Of a stretch of 6,129 nucleotides of DNA, positions 1 to 5,957 are shown one piece after another. The stretch spans positions 1-6,129 of the forward strand of contig JAIRSX010000005.1 in the NCBI GenBank assembly GCA_031255235.1, given 5' to 3'. A program made the position numbers and the translations under genes. Below the pieces are notes generated by a model. It had not been told where the DNA came from. It made no database searches and saw nothing but the letters and a program-made list of their open reading frames with translations. The stretch comes from Rickettsiales bacterium (GTDB taxonomy: Bacteria; Pseudomonadota; Alphaproteobacteria; Rickettsiales; UBA1997). Every line of letters starts with the position of its first letter. The first letter of the stretch is position 1.

Positions 1-182
1 ATATTGAAATTTATTCTGGTTTGGTTATCGTTTATTTTTTTATCTGTTTGTCCTATAACTTTTGAGTGTCTTGAATATAATAGAGTAAATAAATCTAAAT
101 TTTTATATTTTTCTCTAAAATGATGTCTATTTTTTTTCTTTGGTATAAGCAATGCAGCAACATTTATTAAAAATTTATTCAT
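1..182 (-). CDS. Partial gene start, possible LPS/capsule glycosyltransferase-type protein
   Basis: From an ATG at 182-180 the minus strand stays open for 60 codons to the window edge, which is long for sequence this AT-rich. The peptide starts MNKFLINVAALLIPKKKNRH and continues with HFREKYKN. A short hydrophobic stretch, then an I-P-K-K-K-x-R-x-x-x-R-x-K-Y pattern, recalls the N-termini of several LPS or capsule glycosyltransferase-type proteins of Gram-negative bacteria. That resemblance comes from memory and is only suggestive, because the catalytic part lies outside the window. No clear Shine-Dalgarno precedes the ATG. A 14-base A run on the coding strand lies 38 nt upstream of it and could affect expression. 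The gene diverges from the antirepressor pseudogene. I am fairly confident it is coding but not of its function. Confidence 0.55.
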   Translation of the reverse strand, partial: MNKFLINVAALLIPKKKNRHHFREKYKNLDLFTLLYSRHSKVIGQTDKKINDNQTRINFN

Positions 183-220
183 TTAAAATAGTTAACATTT
201 AATAGTAGAACTGATATTTG

Positions 221-234
221 TTTTTTTTTTTTTT
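221..234. repeat. Homopolymer T14 (A14 on minus strand)
   Basis: An uninterrupted run of 14 T lies in the divergent intergenic region, followed a few bases later by a T7 run at 239-245. Read on the minus strand it is an A14 tract ending 38 nt upstream of the ATG of the left-edge gene. Runs this long change length by slipped-strand replication. It could also simply reflect base composition. Confidence 0.9.
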
Positions 235-245
235 GCAATTTTTTT

Positions 246-274
246 AAATTAATCTGCTTACGCAAAATTAATTT
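246..274. repeat. Interrupted inverted repeat / hairpin in intergenic region
   Basis: Arms AAATTAAT (246-253) and ATTAATTT (267-274) are perfect reverse complements. Inside them TGC (255-257) pairs with GCA (262-264) around a TTAC loop, giving about 11 bp with a small asymmetric bulge. No T run follows on either strand in the direction that would make it a standard terminator. An operator or a chance AT palindrome are both possible. Confidence 0.4.
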
Positions 275-332
275 GTCTTTACATCCAATTTTGTATTTAA
301 TAATTATCTATTCAAACACTAAATTTAAATAT

Positions 333-362
333 TTGCTTAAAACAATAAAGTGTTCTTACAAT
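333..362 (+). promoter_or_regulatory. Candidate promoter of the antirepressor pseudogene
   Basis: TTGCTT (333-338) and TACAAT (357-362, five of six bases match the -10 consensus) are 18 bp apart. Transcription would start near 369, only a few bases before the ATG at 373. The -35 box is poor and such matches are frequent in AT-rich DNA. Confidence 0.25.
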
Positions 363-372
363 ACTAACTGAT

Positions 373-1174
373 ATGACTGATATAATTATTTTCGGGGACA
401 AAAAAGTTAGGAGAATGGAATATAAAGGAGAGTGGTTTTTTCTGTTGTGGATGTGGTTAATATTTTAGTGGAAAGTAAAGCAACTGATAAGGGTGCCTAT
501 TGGAGAAAGTTAAAGGAAAGGTTGATTTTAGAAGGGGCAAACGAGGTCGTGACAAATTGTCACGAACTGAAATTATTAGCAAGTGATGGTAAAACATATA
601 AAACTGATTGTGCTAACATTGAAACAATGTTTAGAATTATACAAAGCATACCATCTCCTAAAGCAGAGCCATTTAAGCAGTGGTTAGCGAAGGTTGGATA
701 TGAAAGATTGCAGGAGATTGAAAACCCAGAAATAGCACAACAAAGAATGATGGAACATTATAGAAAAAAGGGTTATGATAATGAGTGGATAAAATAGCGG
801 GTTCAATCAATAATTACCAGAAAGGAATTAACTAATGAATGGAAAGATAGAGGAGCGACTAGTAAAGATTATGAGTTATTCACTTCTTTAATGTCCCAAG
901 CAGCATTCGGCTTAAAACCACAAGAACACAAACAAATAAAGGGATTAAGGAGAGAAAATTTACGAGATCATATGACAAATATGGAAATTGCTTTAACTAA
1001 TTTAAGTGAAGTTACAGCGAAAGAAATACACAAAGAAAAAATACAAAAGGAAGTTTTAATCTACAAAGAGACGTAATAACAGCAGGAAAAATAGCAGGTG
1101 AGACACGTAAGAAAATAGAAAAAGAAACAGGAAAACCGATTATTAGTAGCAAAAATTACCTAAAGTTAAAATAA
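373..1174 (+). pseudogene. Broken Bro-N-type phage antirepressor / DinD-like gene
   Basis: The reading frame starts at ATG 373 (MTDIIIFGDKKVRRMEYKGE) and continues through three frames. It holds the family's N-terminal Bro-N pattern (WFF-SVVDVVNIL, then TDCANIETMFRIIQSIPSPK and EPFKQWLAKVGYERLQEIEN) and a C-terminal part (GLRRENLRDHMTNMEIAL, AGKIAGETRKKIEKETGKP, SSKNYL). Three lesions break it. First, a one-base deletion in the T6 run 436-441 switches the frame between WFF and SVV. Second, an in-frame TAG at 795-797 follows EWIK, where relatives (from memory) read WIEKR; the frame then stays open (RVQSIITRKELTNEWKDRGA). Third, a one-base loss near 1047-1052 shifts the frame before SFNLQRDV. 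Open pieces are 432-797, 798-1076 and about 1052-1174. Restored, it would be about 267 codons, a normal family length. Intact members are DNA-binding proteins of phages and mobile elements, so this is probably a prophage remnant. No other phage gene is visible here. Confidence 0.88.
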
Positions 1175-1273
1175 ATTTTAAAACAATAGCGAAAATAATG
1201 CCGCCAAGAGATGTTGTCGTTATTACTTTTAAATTTATATTACAATAGTCAAATTTTGGAATGAGTAATTGGA

Positions 1274-2260
1274 TTATTTCAAATATTTTTGTGGATCTAT
1301 TGCTTCTCTACCATTTCTTAAACTGAAATATAATTGAGGAGTCTTAACATTGCCAGTAGCACCAACTGTTCCTATGATTTGTCCTTTTTTAACTTTATCT
1401 CCTCGAGAAACTTTGACACTGTCAATATGTGCATATACAGAAATCCAATTATCTTTATGTTTGATTAAAATTATAGTTCCGTATCCTCTCAGTTCATTAC
1501 CAACATAAGCAACAACACCTTCCTCCGCTGCAACAAAATTTGTTCCTCTTTTTGCTTCAATGTTTATACCATCATTATATAATCCGTTATTTTTACTGCC
1601 AAAAGCAGACACAATGTTGCCTTTTAAAGGATAAACGAAACTGTTCTTTTTCCCAGTTGCATCTTCTTTTCTTACTTCTTTTTTTGTCTCCTTTGTTTGT
1701 GTTCTGTTTTCAGCGAGGTTTGTATTAGTATTATTCCTAATTTTCAGTCTTTTACCAACATATATTTTATATGGTCTTTTCAGATCATTCAACTCAGCGA
1801 GTTCAACAGTACTCATATTAAATTTTTCTGCTATTTTTGATAAAACGTCACCACTTTTCACAACATAAAAATCAATTTTAGAAGTTGTTTCCTTTTTTGG
1901 GGCATTAATAGAGCTAATCAATAGTCTGTCTTTTGGTTTAATTATGTAAGGTTTTTTAAGGTTATTTAACCCTATTAAATCGGGAACACTCATATTGTAT
2001 TTTCTTGCAATCGTCCATAAACTCTCTCCATTTTGGACTATATGTTCAGATCTAACTCTTTCCATTTCTTCTTTTTTAATGATGTTTCCACTATTGTCAG
2101 TAGTTACACTTCCCCTCAAATTTCTTGCTATTTTTCCATCAGGACTTTCTATATAGTTATCAAAAAACTTTCCACTATCTTTATACACAATATCGCTGGG
2201 AACTTGAGAGCATCCCACCAAGATAAATAAAAAAATGAATAACACGATATTTCGTTCCAC
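1274..2260 (-). CDS. nlpD: NlpD-like lipoprotein: two LysM domains and a degenerate LytM (M23) domain
   Basis: The protein is predicted to be a lipoprotein that binds peptidoglycan and activates an amidase. I chose GTG 2260 (328 aa) because GGGAG (2274-2270) lies 9 nt upstream and it yields a compact signal peptide, MERNIVLFIFLFILVGC, with lipobox LVGC (Cys17). In-frame ATG 2281 and TTG 2290 are alternatives without a clear Shine-Dalgarno. LysM domains lie at about residues 72-116 and 130-174. A charged, low-complexity linker follows (about 175-205), then a LytM fold at about 209-328 containing NELRGYGTIILIKH, very close to NlpD. The zinc ligands of active M23 enzymes are mostly missing: the HxxxD site reads N-D-G-I-N (N229, N233), and the HxH site reads PQLYF (Q309, Y311). 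Only YAH (H278) remains. Like E. coli NlpD it is therefore probably not an enzyme but an amidase activator in cell division. It follows pepF, likely with its own promoter. Confidence 0.9.
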   Translation of the reverse strand: MERNIVLFIFLFILVGCSQVPSDIVYKDSGKFFDNYIESPDGKIARNLRGSVTTDNSGNIIKKEEMERVRSEHIVQNGESLWTIARKYNMSVPDLIGLNNLKKPYIIKPKDRLLISSINAPKKETTSKIDFYVVKSGDVLSKIAEKFNMSTVELAELNDLKRPYKIYVGKRLKIRNNTNTNLAENRTQTKETKKEVRKEDATGKKNSFVYPLKGNIVSAFGSKNNGLYNDGINIEAKRGTNFVAAEEGVVAYVGNELRGYGTIILIKHKDNWISVYAHIDSVKVSRGDKVKKGQIIGTVGATGNVKTPQLYFSLRNGREAIDPQKYLK

Positions 2261-2307
2261 AAAATAAATCTCCCACTTCATTAAATACAAATATTACAAA
2301 AGATACA

Positions 2308-2336
2308 AAATTATTTTTCCTTCAAATTGCTGTCAA
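2308..2336 (-). promoter_or_regulatory. Candidate promoter of the NlpD-like gene
   Basis: On the minus strand a perfect TTGACA (2336-2331) is followed after 17 bp by TAATTT (2313-2308). Transcription would begin near 2301, 41 nt before GTG 2260. The -35 box and spacing are good, but the -10 box is weak (three of six). It sits in the only real gap of the minus-strand gene train, which supports a separate start for this gene. Confidence 0.45.
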
Positions 2337-2348
2337 CGGGGAGTGAAA

Positions 2349-2369
2349 GGAATAGACAAAATCTATTCC
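2349..2369 (-). terminator. Weak hairpin terminator at the end of pepF
   Basis: A perfect 8-bp stem GGAATAGA/TCTATTCC with a 5-base loop overlaps the pepF stop codon (TAG, 2365-2363). On the minus strand only TTT follows before CACTCCCC, so termination would be partial at best. It may instead protect the 3' end of the mRNA or separate pepF from the downstream gene. Confidence 0.4.
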
Positions 2370-4141
2370 ATATTTTCTAATTCACTAATCATTCTAATCA
2401 AGACATCAACTCCTTTCTGCCAGAAATCGCTATCTTTTGGGTTTAATCCAAACGGTTTTAATAGCTCGGTATATCTTTTTGAACTACCAGCACTCAATAA
2501 ATCTATGTATTTATCTTTGAAATTACTCGGATTTATTTGGTAAATTCCATATAGTGAATTAACAAGGCAATCACCAAAAGCATAACTATAAACATAAAAA
2601 GGAGAGTGTATAAAATGTGGTATATAAGTCCAATAATATTTATATTCATCATCCCAAATAAAATTATTTTCCCCTAAACTTTCCTTTTGGACATCCATCC
2701 AAATTTCATTAATTCTATCGAGGGATAACTCACCATTTCTTCGCTCGTTGTGAACTTTTGTCTCAAATTCTAAAAATGCTATCTGTCTAACGACTGTATT
2801 TAACATATCTTCAATTTTACTTGCCAAAATTGCTTTTTTATTTTTGCCAGTAGCATTTTTCAACAACTTTCTAAAAGTAAGTTGCTCTCCAAAAACGCTT
2901 GCAGTTTCTGCTAAAGTTAAAGGTGTTTGAGACATAAAAAAGCCATTTTTATCTGCCAGATTTTGGTGTATACCATGTCCCAACTCATGTGCTAACGTCA
3001 TAACGTCTCTGGTTCTACCTGTATAATTTAATAAAATATATGGATGAACTTTTGGGGTTGTCGGCGACATAAAAGCACCTCCTCTTTTACCTTGTTTTGT
3101 TGGAACATCGATCCAATTATTATTGAAAAATTCATCACCTATGGCAAGCATCTCAGGAGAAAAATCCTCGTAGGCCTCTCTAACAATTTTAACGGCATCT
3201 TCCCATTTGTAAACTGTATCATCAGCAAAAGGAAGCGGAGCATTCCTATCACTATAATGAAGTTTTTTAACTCCGAATTGTTTTGCTTTCCATTTGTAAT
3301 ATCTGTGTGCCGTATCCTTGTAATTTGATTTGACTGTTTCTCTTAACTTTTCAACCACATCATCTTCTATCAAATTGCTTAAATTTCTTGAAGAAATAGG
3401 AGTTTTAAATTTGTGCCAAGTGTCGTTTGTCTCTTTATCTTTAGCGAGTGTATTTGTTATGTAAGCAAAAAGTTTGGCATTTTTTCCCAATGTCTCACCA
3501 AATATTTTTGAAGTTTCTTTTCTAATATCTGCATCTTTACCACTCATCATCTCTAACATTTGAGATTCGTTGTATTTTTTACCTTTATATTCAAAGACCA
3601 TATTGTCAATGGTCTCATCGAAGAGACGACTCCAGGCATTTCTACCGCTAATAGACTTTTCCAAAAATAACTTTTCCAACTGTTCATTTAATTGATGCGG
3701 TTTCATTGTTCGCATATCAGTTATAACCTGTTTGTAAACCGCTAAACTCTTAGACTCTCTGTAATATCTATCCAATTTAGATTGATCCAATTTATTCACT
3801 TCTAAATCAAAAAATATCAAGTTGGAAGAAAGTTTTGTCAACTCCTCTGTGATTTTTTGATAAAACTTGACATTTTCATCTTTTGATAAATCTTCTGCAT
3901 ACTTCAAATAAGCAAAACTACCCAACTTGGATTGAAGTTCTTGTATGTTTTCGTATTCCTCCAACGCCTTATATAACTTATTTGCATCCAAATTATCAAT
4001 ATCATTCTTATATGAAGAAAAATTTGCAATCCTTCTGGCTAAATCCTGTAGATCAATATCAATTTGTTTATCATTCACCGATTTATATAAATCACTTAAA
4101 TTCCAAGTAGGCATTTCACCAAGATCTGTCTTTTTTCCCAT
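2363..4141 (-). CDS. pepF: Oligoendopeptidase F, M3 family zinc metallopeptidase
   Basis: This enzyme cleaves short peptides inside proteinaceous substrates and normally acts in the cytoplasm in peptide turnover. From ATG 4141 the protein has 592 residues, the usual PepF length, and begins with the family-like TWNLSDLY (residues 12-19). The zinc site is complete: HELGH at residues 385-389 (H385, E386 catalytic, H389), with the third ligand E412 in TLAETASVFGE. The C-terminal substrate-binding pattern IPHFIHSPFYVYSYAFG (about 507-523) with H509, H512 and Tyr residues is also present. A GGGGA lies 7 nt before this ATG. The frame is open a further 47 codons upstream, to TTG 4282, with an ATG at 4252. 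That extension encodes a basic stretch and a hydrophobic segment (RLLWCIIFIVFIIFLY), so a membrane-anchored form is possible. In that case the gene would start 6 nt after the BON gene. The function is secure; the start is not. Confidence 0.95.
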   Translation of the reverse strand: MGKKTDLGEMPTWNLSDLYKSVNDKQIDIDLQDLARRIANFSSYKNDIDNLDANKLYKALEEYENIQELQSKLGSFAYLKYAEDLSKDENVKFYQKITEELTKLSSNLIFFDLEVNKLDQSKLDRYYRESKSLAVYKQVITDMRTMKPHQLNEQLEKLFLEKSISGRNAWSRLFDETIDNMVFEYKGKKYNESQMLEMMSGKDADIRKETSKIFGETLGKNAKLFAYITNTLAKDKETNDTWHKFKTPISSRNLSNLIEDDVVEKLRETVKSNYKDTAHRYYKWKAKQFGVKKLHYSDRNAPLPFADDTVYKWEDAVKIVREAYEDFSPEMLAIGDEFFNNNWIDVPTKQGKRGGAFMSPTTPKVHPYILLNYTGRTRDVMTLAHELGHGIHQNLADKNGFFMSQTPLTLAETASVFGEQLTFRKLLKNATGKNKKAILASKIEDMLNTVVRQIAFLEFETKVHNERRNGELSLDRINEIWMDVQKESLGENNFIWDDEYKYYWTYIPHFIHSPFYVYSYAFGDCLVNSLYGIYQINPSNFKDKYIDLLSAGSSKRYTELLKPFGLNPKDSDFWQKGVDVLIRMISELENME

Positions 4142-4288
4142 AAAGTTTCCCCATTTTATTTCCACTTTTTTGTATAAAAAAATAATAAAAACAATAAATA
4201 TTATACACCACAATAGTCTATACTTACTTTTCCTTTTTTTATTACCAAACATACCAAGTATGGTAACTCTTAACCAATTCAAATCAAA

Positions 4289-4849
4289 TTATTTTATTTT
4301 GATGTAACTAACAACCCTGTTTACACCATTGATTGTGGCGACAGCATTTGTAACGCTAACCAACTCTTTCTGACTTTTTGCAATACCTATCACGTAGACA
4401 ACACCACCAACGATATTATAATCGTAATTTATAGAATCGACCTCTTTCAAGAGTTTAAGTTTGGTCCACACTAAACCGGATAAGTAATTATCATTATTAA
4501 AAAAAGAATGACTACTATAAGTAGGAACGACAATAACTTCATCTATTATTTCGTTACCGAGTTTTATAATACTTGCCTTTTTGACTGCTAATTTTTTATA
4601 TTTCTCTTCAGCCACATAACCTGTGAGCATAATTCTGCCATCAAAAACATTTACATTAATATTTTTATAGTGTCTACCTTCATTTTCTAATTCAAAAGAA
4701 TTTAGTAAAGTTTTCTTTATACTGTCATCATATTTTCTATCGGATAACTCTTTTTTAGTCTGAGTTATAGCGGTTCCAGTGACAATAGTTCCTATTACAA
4801 CAGATTCCACGCATGAAGACAACATCAACAAAATCAAAAGACCTTTCAT
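4289..4849 (-). CDS. Two-BON-domain outer-membrane lipoprotein, DolP (YraP)-like
   Basis: The 186-residue product has a very short lipoprotein signal, MKGLLILLMLSSC, with lipobox LSSC and Cys13 as lipidation site. Two BON domains follow: about residues 40-108 (core VNVFDGRIMLTGYV) and about 122-186 (core YNIVGGVVYVIGIA, ending GVNRVVSYIKIK). Length, lipidation and the double BON layout match E. coli DolP, a phospholipid-binding lipoprotein that supports outer-membrane integrity. BON proteins are diverse, so orthology is inferred from architecture. It starts 23 nt after the stop of atpF with only a weak ribosome site, and its TAA is in the same frame as the pepF reading frame downstream. It probably shares a transcript with atpF and pepF. 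Confidence 0.88.
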   Translation of the reverse strand: MKGLLILLMLSSCVESVVIGTIVTGTAITQTKKELSDRKYDDSIKKTLLNSFELENEGRHYKNINVNVFDGRIMLTGYVAEEKYKKLAVKKASIIKLGNEIIDEVIVVPTYSSHSFFNNDNYLSGLVWTKLKLLKEVDSINYDYNIVGGVVYVIGIAKSQKELVSVTNAVATINGVNRVVSYIKIK

Positions 4850-4872
4850 AATACCATATACTAAATAGGAAA

Positions 4873-5571
4873 TTATAAATTAGTAATTTTTTTTATAAAT
4901 TCGTCTGTTATTTCTTTTGAATTCCACGAAAAAACTAATCCTTTAGTCTTTAATTCAAAGCCCAAATATATATCATCTACTTTAGAGTAAGAAACATTTA
5001 CATCTTCGCCAAATGCGCTTTTTATTTTCTGTTTATCACAATCATCTAATTCAAAGTTAGATGCAATATCAAAACAATCAAAATCCTTAATCTTATTATT
5101 TGCACTTATCTTATCAATAAAAACGTTTATTGCCTGTTCCTTTAAAGTAGTATTAGATAGAGATCTCAAGATGCCATTAACATAATCCTGAAACACCCCC
5201 CCAAAATTTTTATTAAAATTATCAACCAAGTGTTGTTTATTTTCTGCAATGCTACTGATGGCCCTATCTCTTATTTCTTCAATTTCTAAATTTATTTTTT
5301 CAATTTCTTCCTCTTTGTATTTTAGAGTTTCCGCTAATGATTTTTCCTTAAGCTCCTCAATTTCTTTCTCCACATTTTTGATTTTATCATAGTATTCCTC
5401 CTTGCTCTTTTCAGCCATTAAAACCTTTTCCTCCCCTTCTTTAAATTTTTCCTCTAAGTCTTTATTTCTTTTGTCTAAAATATTCACAAAGGGCTTGTAT
5501 AGAAGCATAAACAAAATAAAAGAAAAAATTACAAAATTTACAATCTGTGCTATTAAAGTATATAATTCCAT
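4873..5571 (-). CDS. atpF: N-ATPase-type F0 subunit b with delta-like C-terminus
   Basis: This is the peripheral-stalk subunit of a rotary ATPase, anchored in the inner membrane. At 232 aa it is far longer than an ordinary bacterial b (about 155-170 aa). One membrane helix (about residues 5-25) ends in the b-type LYKPFVNILDKRNKDLEEKF. A long charged coiled coil runs from about 30 to 120. The C-terminal 100 residues (LKEQAINVFIDKI; then YSKVDDIYLGFELKTKGLVF) resemble the delta-like end of b in N-ATPases, which lack a separate delta subunit. The ATG lies 1 nt after the stop of atpE with no strong Shine-Dalgarno, so translation is probably coupled. In N-ATPase operons the alpha and gamma genes usually follow; here a BON lipoprotein gene does. 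The b identity is firm; the N-type assignment is from remembered family patterns. Confidence 0.92.
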   Translation of the reverse strand: MELYTLIAQIVNFVIFSFILFMLLYKPFVNILDKRNKDLEEKFKEGEEKVLMAEKSKEEYYDKIKNVEKEIEELKEKSLAETLKYKEEEIEKINLEIEEIRDRAISSIAENKQHLVDNFNKNFGGVFQDYVNGILRSLSNTTLKEQAINVFIDKISANNKIKDFDCFDIASNFELDDCDKQKIKSAFGEDVNVSYSKVDDIYLGFELKTKGLVFSWNSKEITDEFIKKITNL

Positions 5572-5572
5572 A

Positions 5573-5845
5573 TTATTTACTTATTAAATAACTCCAAAAA
5601 GGATTTGCAAAAACCAAGACAAGGGAAACAACAAGACAATAAATTGCTGATGATTCAACCATTGCCAATGAAATAAATAATGTTTTAGAAATATTAGCAG
5701 ATTCGTCCGGTTGAATCGCAATAGATTTAATTGCTTCTCTTATGGCATTTGCTTCAGACATTGCCACAAAAATACTACCAAACACAACCAAAAAACCAGC
5801 TGTTATTATTGATACCGAAGCAACGATTACAATTGAACTATCCAT
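5573..5845 (-). CDS. atpE: N-ATPase-type F0 subunit c (rotor ring) with altered helix 1
   Basis: This is the ion-carrying subunit of the membrane rotor. I chose ATG 5845 (90 aa, MDSSIVIVASVSII...), which matches c-subunit length; the frame opens earlier, to TTG 5881, but the 12 extra residues are atypical. Two membrane helices flank a polar loop IQPDES (44-49). Helix 2 has the ion-binding glutamate E64 in LAMVESSAIY (60-69), with S65, S66 and Y69 placed like the Na+ ligands of Ilyobacter c. It ends in the family-like LVFANPFW. E31 in helix 1 sits where Na+ c subunits have Gln; a Glu there is typical of N-ATPases as I recall. Helix 1 is unusual: the expected glycine-rich GPALGEGRA-like motif reads FVAMSEANA (26-34), and the loop Arg of RQP is Ile. 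Whether H+ or Na+ is moved cannot be decided. The stop is 1 nt before atpF. Confidence 0.93.
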   Translation of the reverse strand: MDSSIVIVASVSIITAGFLVVFGSIFVAMSEANAIREAIKSIAIQPDESANISKTLFISLAMVESSAIYCLVVSLVLVFANPFWSYLISK

Positions 5846-5852
5846 ATCAGTG

Positions 5853-5881
5853 ATTATATGATAATAAAAAGTATTATACAA
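5853..5881 (-). promoter_or_regulatory. Candidate atpE promoter giving a leaderless or near-leaderless mRNA
   Basis: TTGTAT (5881-5876) and a perfect TATAAT (5858-5853) are 17 bp apart on the minus strand. The ATG at 5845 lies 7 nt after the -10 box, exactly where transcription should begin. A second perfect TATAAT (5878-5873) lies 20 bp upstream without a good -35 box. No Shine-Dalgarno precedes ATG 5845. AT-rich DNA produces such boxes by chance, so confidence is limited. Confidence 0.35.
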
Positions 5882-5913
5882 ATATTAATTTCTTTCCTAA
5901 TAACTTTATAGCA

Positions 5914-5928
5914 ACACAATTTTTGTGT
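5914..5928. repeat. Short inverted repeat upstream of atpE
   Basis: ACACAA (5914-5919) and TTGTGT (5923-5928) form a 6-bp stem around a TTT loop, about 70 bp upstream of the atpE ATG. It could be a small operator-like site or chance; nothing else supports a role. Confidence 0.25.
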
Positions 5929-5943
5929 AAATCTAGAGAATAG

Positions 5944-5949
5944 AGGAGG
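5944..5949 (+). promoter_or_regulatory. Perfect Shine-Dalgarno AGGAGG before a 22-codon ORF
   Basis: AGGAGG, embedded in a purine-rich stretch, ends 8 nt before the ATG at 5958. It is the strongest ribosome-binding site in the window; the real genes here have weak ones. Confidence 0.45.
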
Positions 5950-5957
5950 AGAGGTAG

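Noticed and set aside
367..384. Tandem 9-mers ACTGATATG/ACTGATATA, with ACTGATATG again at the atpE start (5851-5843, minus)
   Set aside because: The three copies all fall on start codons but are too short and AT-rich to rule out chance, and no shared regulator is suggested.
795..797. TAG in the antirepressor read as a recoded amino acid (such as pyrrolysine)
   Set aside because: Two frameshifts also break the gene, no recoding element is visible, and complete genes here end in ordinary TAA, TGA and TAG stops, including pepF itself at TAG 2365-2363.
1175..1273. Bidirectional terminator between the convergent pseudogene and the NlpD-like gene
   Set aside because: I found only a weak AATAA/TTATT pairing with a long loop and no T run after a GC stem on either strand.
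1540..2230. Plus-strand open frames opposite the NlpD-like gene
   Set aside because: Their products are Phe/Ser/Leu-rich low-complexity sequences typical of the antisense of AT-rich coding DNA, and the minus strand encodes a clear protein there.
3044..4307. Plus-strand open frames opposite pepF and its upstream region
   Set aside because: They are shadows of pepF: no recognisable domains, no ribosome sites, and the opposite strand has a complete M3 peptidase.
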